Positions 3,724-5,598 of a stretch of 5,598 nucleotides of DNA are shown here, piece after piece. The DNA is from an uncultured Anaerolineaceae bacterium (lineage in GTDB: Bacteria; Chloroflexota; Anaerolineae; Anaerolineales; Anaerolineaceae). The DNA is taken from the NCBI GenBank assembly GCA_937907495.1, contig CALESS010000544.1, positions 1 through 5,598 of the forward strand, read 5' to 3'. Made by a program: the position numbers and the translations under genes. Under the pieces are notes generated by a model. That model ran no database searches and was not told the DNA's origin. It worked only from the letters and a program-made list of their open reading frames with translations. The stretch's first letter is position 1. Each line of letters begins with the position of its first letter.

Positions 3724-5598
3724 GAGAAAATGAATCCATCCAGGGGCCAATCATCCAACCCTGGCGGATATTTATTGTTGTCGGGCTGGTGTTGGTTATT
3801 TTTGGCTATTATGTATTTAAGCTATTCAACTACCAGATCGTGCAAGGCGCTAATTTCCTGGCCCAGGCCAACGATAACCGGACGCTGGAGATCAGTCTGC
3901 CTACCCAGCGCGGAATCATTTATGACCGGAATGGTTACGTGCTTGCCCGTAACATTGCCACGTATAACATCACCGTTACCCCGGCGAATTTGCCGGAAGA
4001 TGAGGGAGCAAGGCAGAATATTTATCGGGAGCTGGCAAAAGTAATTGGCATGCCCCCCAGCTCTGGGACGGATGCAGAAGAGGCTGCCACCATCTTCAAA
4101 GAATGTGATAATGACCTGGGAATTCTCCAGATTGTTTATATTGCGGAAACCAACTGGCCCTATCAACCTACCGCCATTAAATGTGGTGTGGATCAGACGA
4201 CAGCCATGATTGTGCGCCAAAAGGCTGAAGATTGGCCGGGGGTTGAGGTGGAAATCGTCAATGTGAGGGATTACCCGACCGGTTCGCTAACCGCAGAAAT
4301 CATCGGTTTCCTGGGCCCCATTCCCGCCCAGCGGGAGGAGGAATTCCGGGCGTTGGGATTCATTCCGGGCCGGGATAAGGTGGGATATGCCGGAATTGAG
4401 GACTATCTGCAAGATACCCTGGCCGGGAAAAATGGCCAGCGGGTGGTGGAAATAGATGTTGCCGGTCAGGAAATTCGGGACTTGCAGCCTCCGGAGGCAA
4501 CCGTTCCGGGCAATAACGTCAAATTGACGATAGACACGCGCTTGCAACAGGTGGCGGAGACGGCCTTAATCGAGGAGATGCAATATTGGAACAACCGCAA
4601 ACCGGATCTGGCTTTATCCAGCGGGGTTGTCCTGGCGATGGACCCCAATAGCGGCGAAATCCTGGCGATGGTGTCGTATCCATCTTATGAAAACAACCGC
4701 ATGACCCGGTTTATCCCAACCTATTATTATGAGCAGTTACAGCGAGATGCTCATCTGCCCTTGCTCAACAAGGCAATTTCTGGGGAATACCCGCCGGGAT
4801 CGGTTTTTAAGATGGCAACCGCCCTTGGAATTCTAAATGAGGATGTCGTAGACCCGGAATACCAGGTGGAGGATCCGGGAGAAATCCGGATTTTGGAAAA
4901 GTATTCAGAAAATGACCCCGGAAAATATCGCCGATATGTGTGCTATGACGAAAATGGTCACGGGATGGTGGATTATCTGAAAGGTGTTATGCTCTCGTGC
5001 GATGTTTATTTCTACAAAGTTGGCGGGGGGTATGAGGATGAAGTGAAAAAAGGGCTGGGTATCTGGCGGATTGGTGAATATGCACGGGCGCTCGGTTATG
5101 GAACGATCACCGGGGTGGAATTAAATGGCGAGACGGATGGATTGATCCCAGATCCGACCTGGAAGCGGCGGATCATTGGAGAGAGTTGGTCAACCGGTGA
5201 TACCTACATTTCCACGATCGGCCAGGGATATGTCCTCTCCACCCCCATGCAGGTTTTAATGTCCTTCGTGACCCTGGCGAATAATGGCAAGTTGTTGGTT
5301 CCTCATCTCATCAAACAAATCCGCGACTCAGAAGGCAATTCGCTCTACGAGGCCCAACCAGAGGTGAGGTGGGATATCACTGTGGATCCGGTCATCACCC
5401 TGTATGATGAGAATAATTTTGCCACGGAGGAGAAGATTTCGGTTGAGCCGTGGGTAATTCAGAAGGCGAAGGAAGGGATGCGGTTGGTTGTCACCGAAGG
5501 AACTTCCTCCAAATATATGGAGGGGTTTGCGATTCCCTCCGCTGGAAAAACTGGAACGGCGGAATATTGTGATGACATTGCGCGAAAAAAGAACCGCT
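3720..5598 (+). CDS. mrdA: Penicillin-binding protein 2 (class B transpeptidase), cut by the right edge
   Basis: The frame stays open for 626 codons to the window edge. PBP2 is the DD-transpeptidase that crosslinks new side-wall peptidoglycan, working with RodA and activated by MreC. A 14-residue cytoplasmic tail precedes one membrane anchor (about 15-37). The dimerisation/pedestal domain follows, with RGIIYDRNG (64-72) and GYAGIE (222-227). The transpeptidase domain starts near 300 (SGVVLAMDPNSGEILAMVSY). Its catalytic motifs are SVFK (nucleophile Ser361, Lys364), SCD (426-428; PBP2 enzymes commonly have SxD where other class B PBPs have SxN), IGQGY (500-504) and KTGTAE (610-615). All active-site residues are therefore present. 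Only the C-terminal tail is missing. The start overlaps the mreD stop (ATGA) and has AAGGA 6 nt upstream. Five cysteines lie on the extracytoplasmic side (129, 155, 408, 427, 617). The gene name follows the operon context and the motifs. Confidence 0.95.
   Translation, partial: MRENESIQGPIIQPWRIFIVVGLVLVIFGYYVFKLFNYQIVQGANFLAQANDNRTLEISLPTQRGIIYDRNGYVLARNIATYNITVTPANLPEDEGARQNIYRELAKVIGMPPSSGTDAEEAATIFKECDNDLGILQIVYIAETNWPYQPTAIKCGVDQTTAMIVRQKAEDWPGVEVEIVNVRDYPTGSLTAEIIGFLGPIPAQREEEFRALGFIPGRDKVGYAGIEDYLQDTLAGKNGQRVVEIDVAGQEIRDLQPPEATVPGNNVKLTIDTRLQQVAETALIEEMQYWNNRKPDLALSSGVVLAMDPNSGEILAMVSYPSYENNRMTRFIPTYYYEQLQRDAHLPLLNKAISGEYPPGSVFKMATALGILNEDVVDPEYQVEDPGEIRILEKYSENDPGKYRRYVCYDENGHGMVDYLKGVMLSCDVYFYKVGGGYEDEVKKGLGIWRIGEYARALGYGTITGVELNGETDGLIPDPTWKRRIIGESWSTGDTYISTIGQGYVLSTPMQVLMSFVTLANNGKLLVPHLIKQIRDSEGNSLYEAQPEVRWDITVDPVITLYDENNFATEEKISVEPWVIQKAKEGMRLVVTEGTSSKYMEGFAIPSAGKTGTAEYCDDIARKKNR

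Noticed and set aside
3730..4044. 104-codon plus-strand open frame inside mrdA
   Set aside because: It is an out-of-frame shadow; the mrdA frame from 3720 carries the PBP2 anchor and RGIIYDRNG motif across the same bases.
1..5598. Mobile element, CRISPR array, tRNA or rRNA
   Set aside because: No repeat-spacer pattern, transposase or integrase coding, terminal inverted repeats or RNA gene signature was seen on either strand.

Overview
This window looks like ordinary chromosome from a rod-shaped or filamentous bacterium of intermediate GC content. The most likely source is Chloroflexota, probably class Anaerolineae. That placement is an inference: it rests on my recollection that the left-edge protein and the AlkZ-related protein have close relatives there, and no search was run.

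Left part (1-1150, minus strand): a compact two-gene unit. A 289-residue winged-helix protein of the AlkZ-related (YcaQ/HTH_42-like) group is followed after 28 nt by the first 84 codons of a protein that runs off the left edge. The 84 residues resemble the N-terminus of large Chloroflexota proteins annotated as alpha-amylase family glycosidases, but no catalytic domain is in view. A 117-nt divergent intergenic region (1151-1267) carries back-to-back TATAAT boxes, one facing each way.

Right part (1268-5598, plus strand): a classical elongasome operon, mreB - mreC - mreD - mrdA (PBP2). MreB forms membrane-bound actin-like filaments. MreC and MreD are the membrane partners that couple the filaments to the periplasmic or extracytoplasmic machinery. 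PBP2 is the transpeptidase that crosslinks new side-wall peptidoglycan. mrdA is cut by the right edge just after its KTG motif. RodA, the glycosyltransferase partner of PBP2, is not in the window.

Spacing tightens along the operon: 44 nt between mreB and mreC, 3 nt between mreC and mreD, and an ATGA overlap between mreD and mrdA. The last two junctions each carry a small predicted hairpin. One includes the mreD GTG start, with the mreC stop in its loop; the other includes part of the mrdA Shine-Dalgarno. Both suggest translational coupling of the MreC, MreD and PBP2 partners. An 8-C tract lies just before the mreC stop.

I see no mobile element, CRISPR array, RNA gene or convincing terminator, and no wholly new system. 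The points most worth following up are the coupling hairpins, the poly-C tract and the compact divergent control region.
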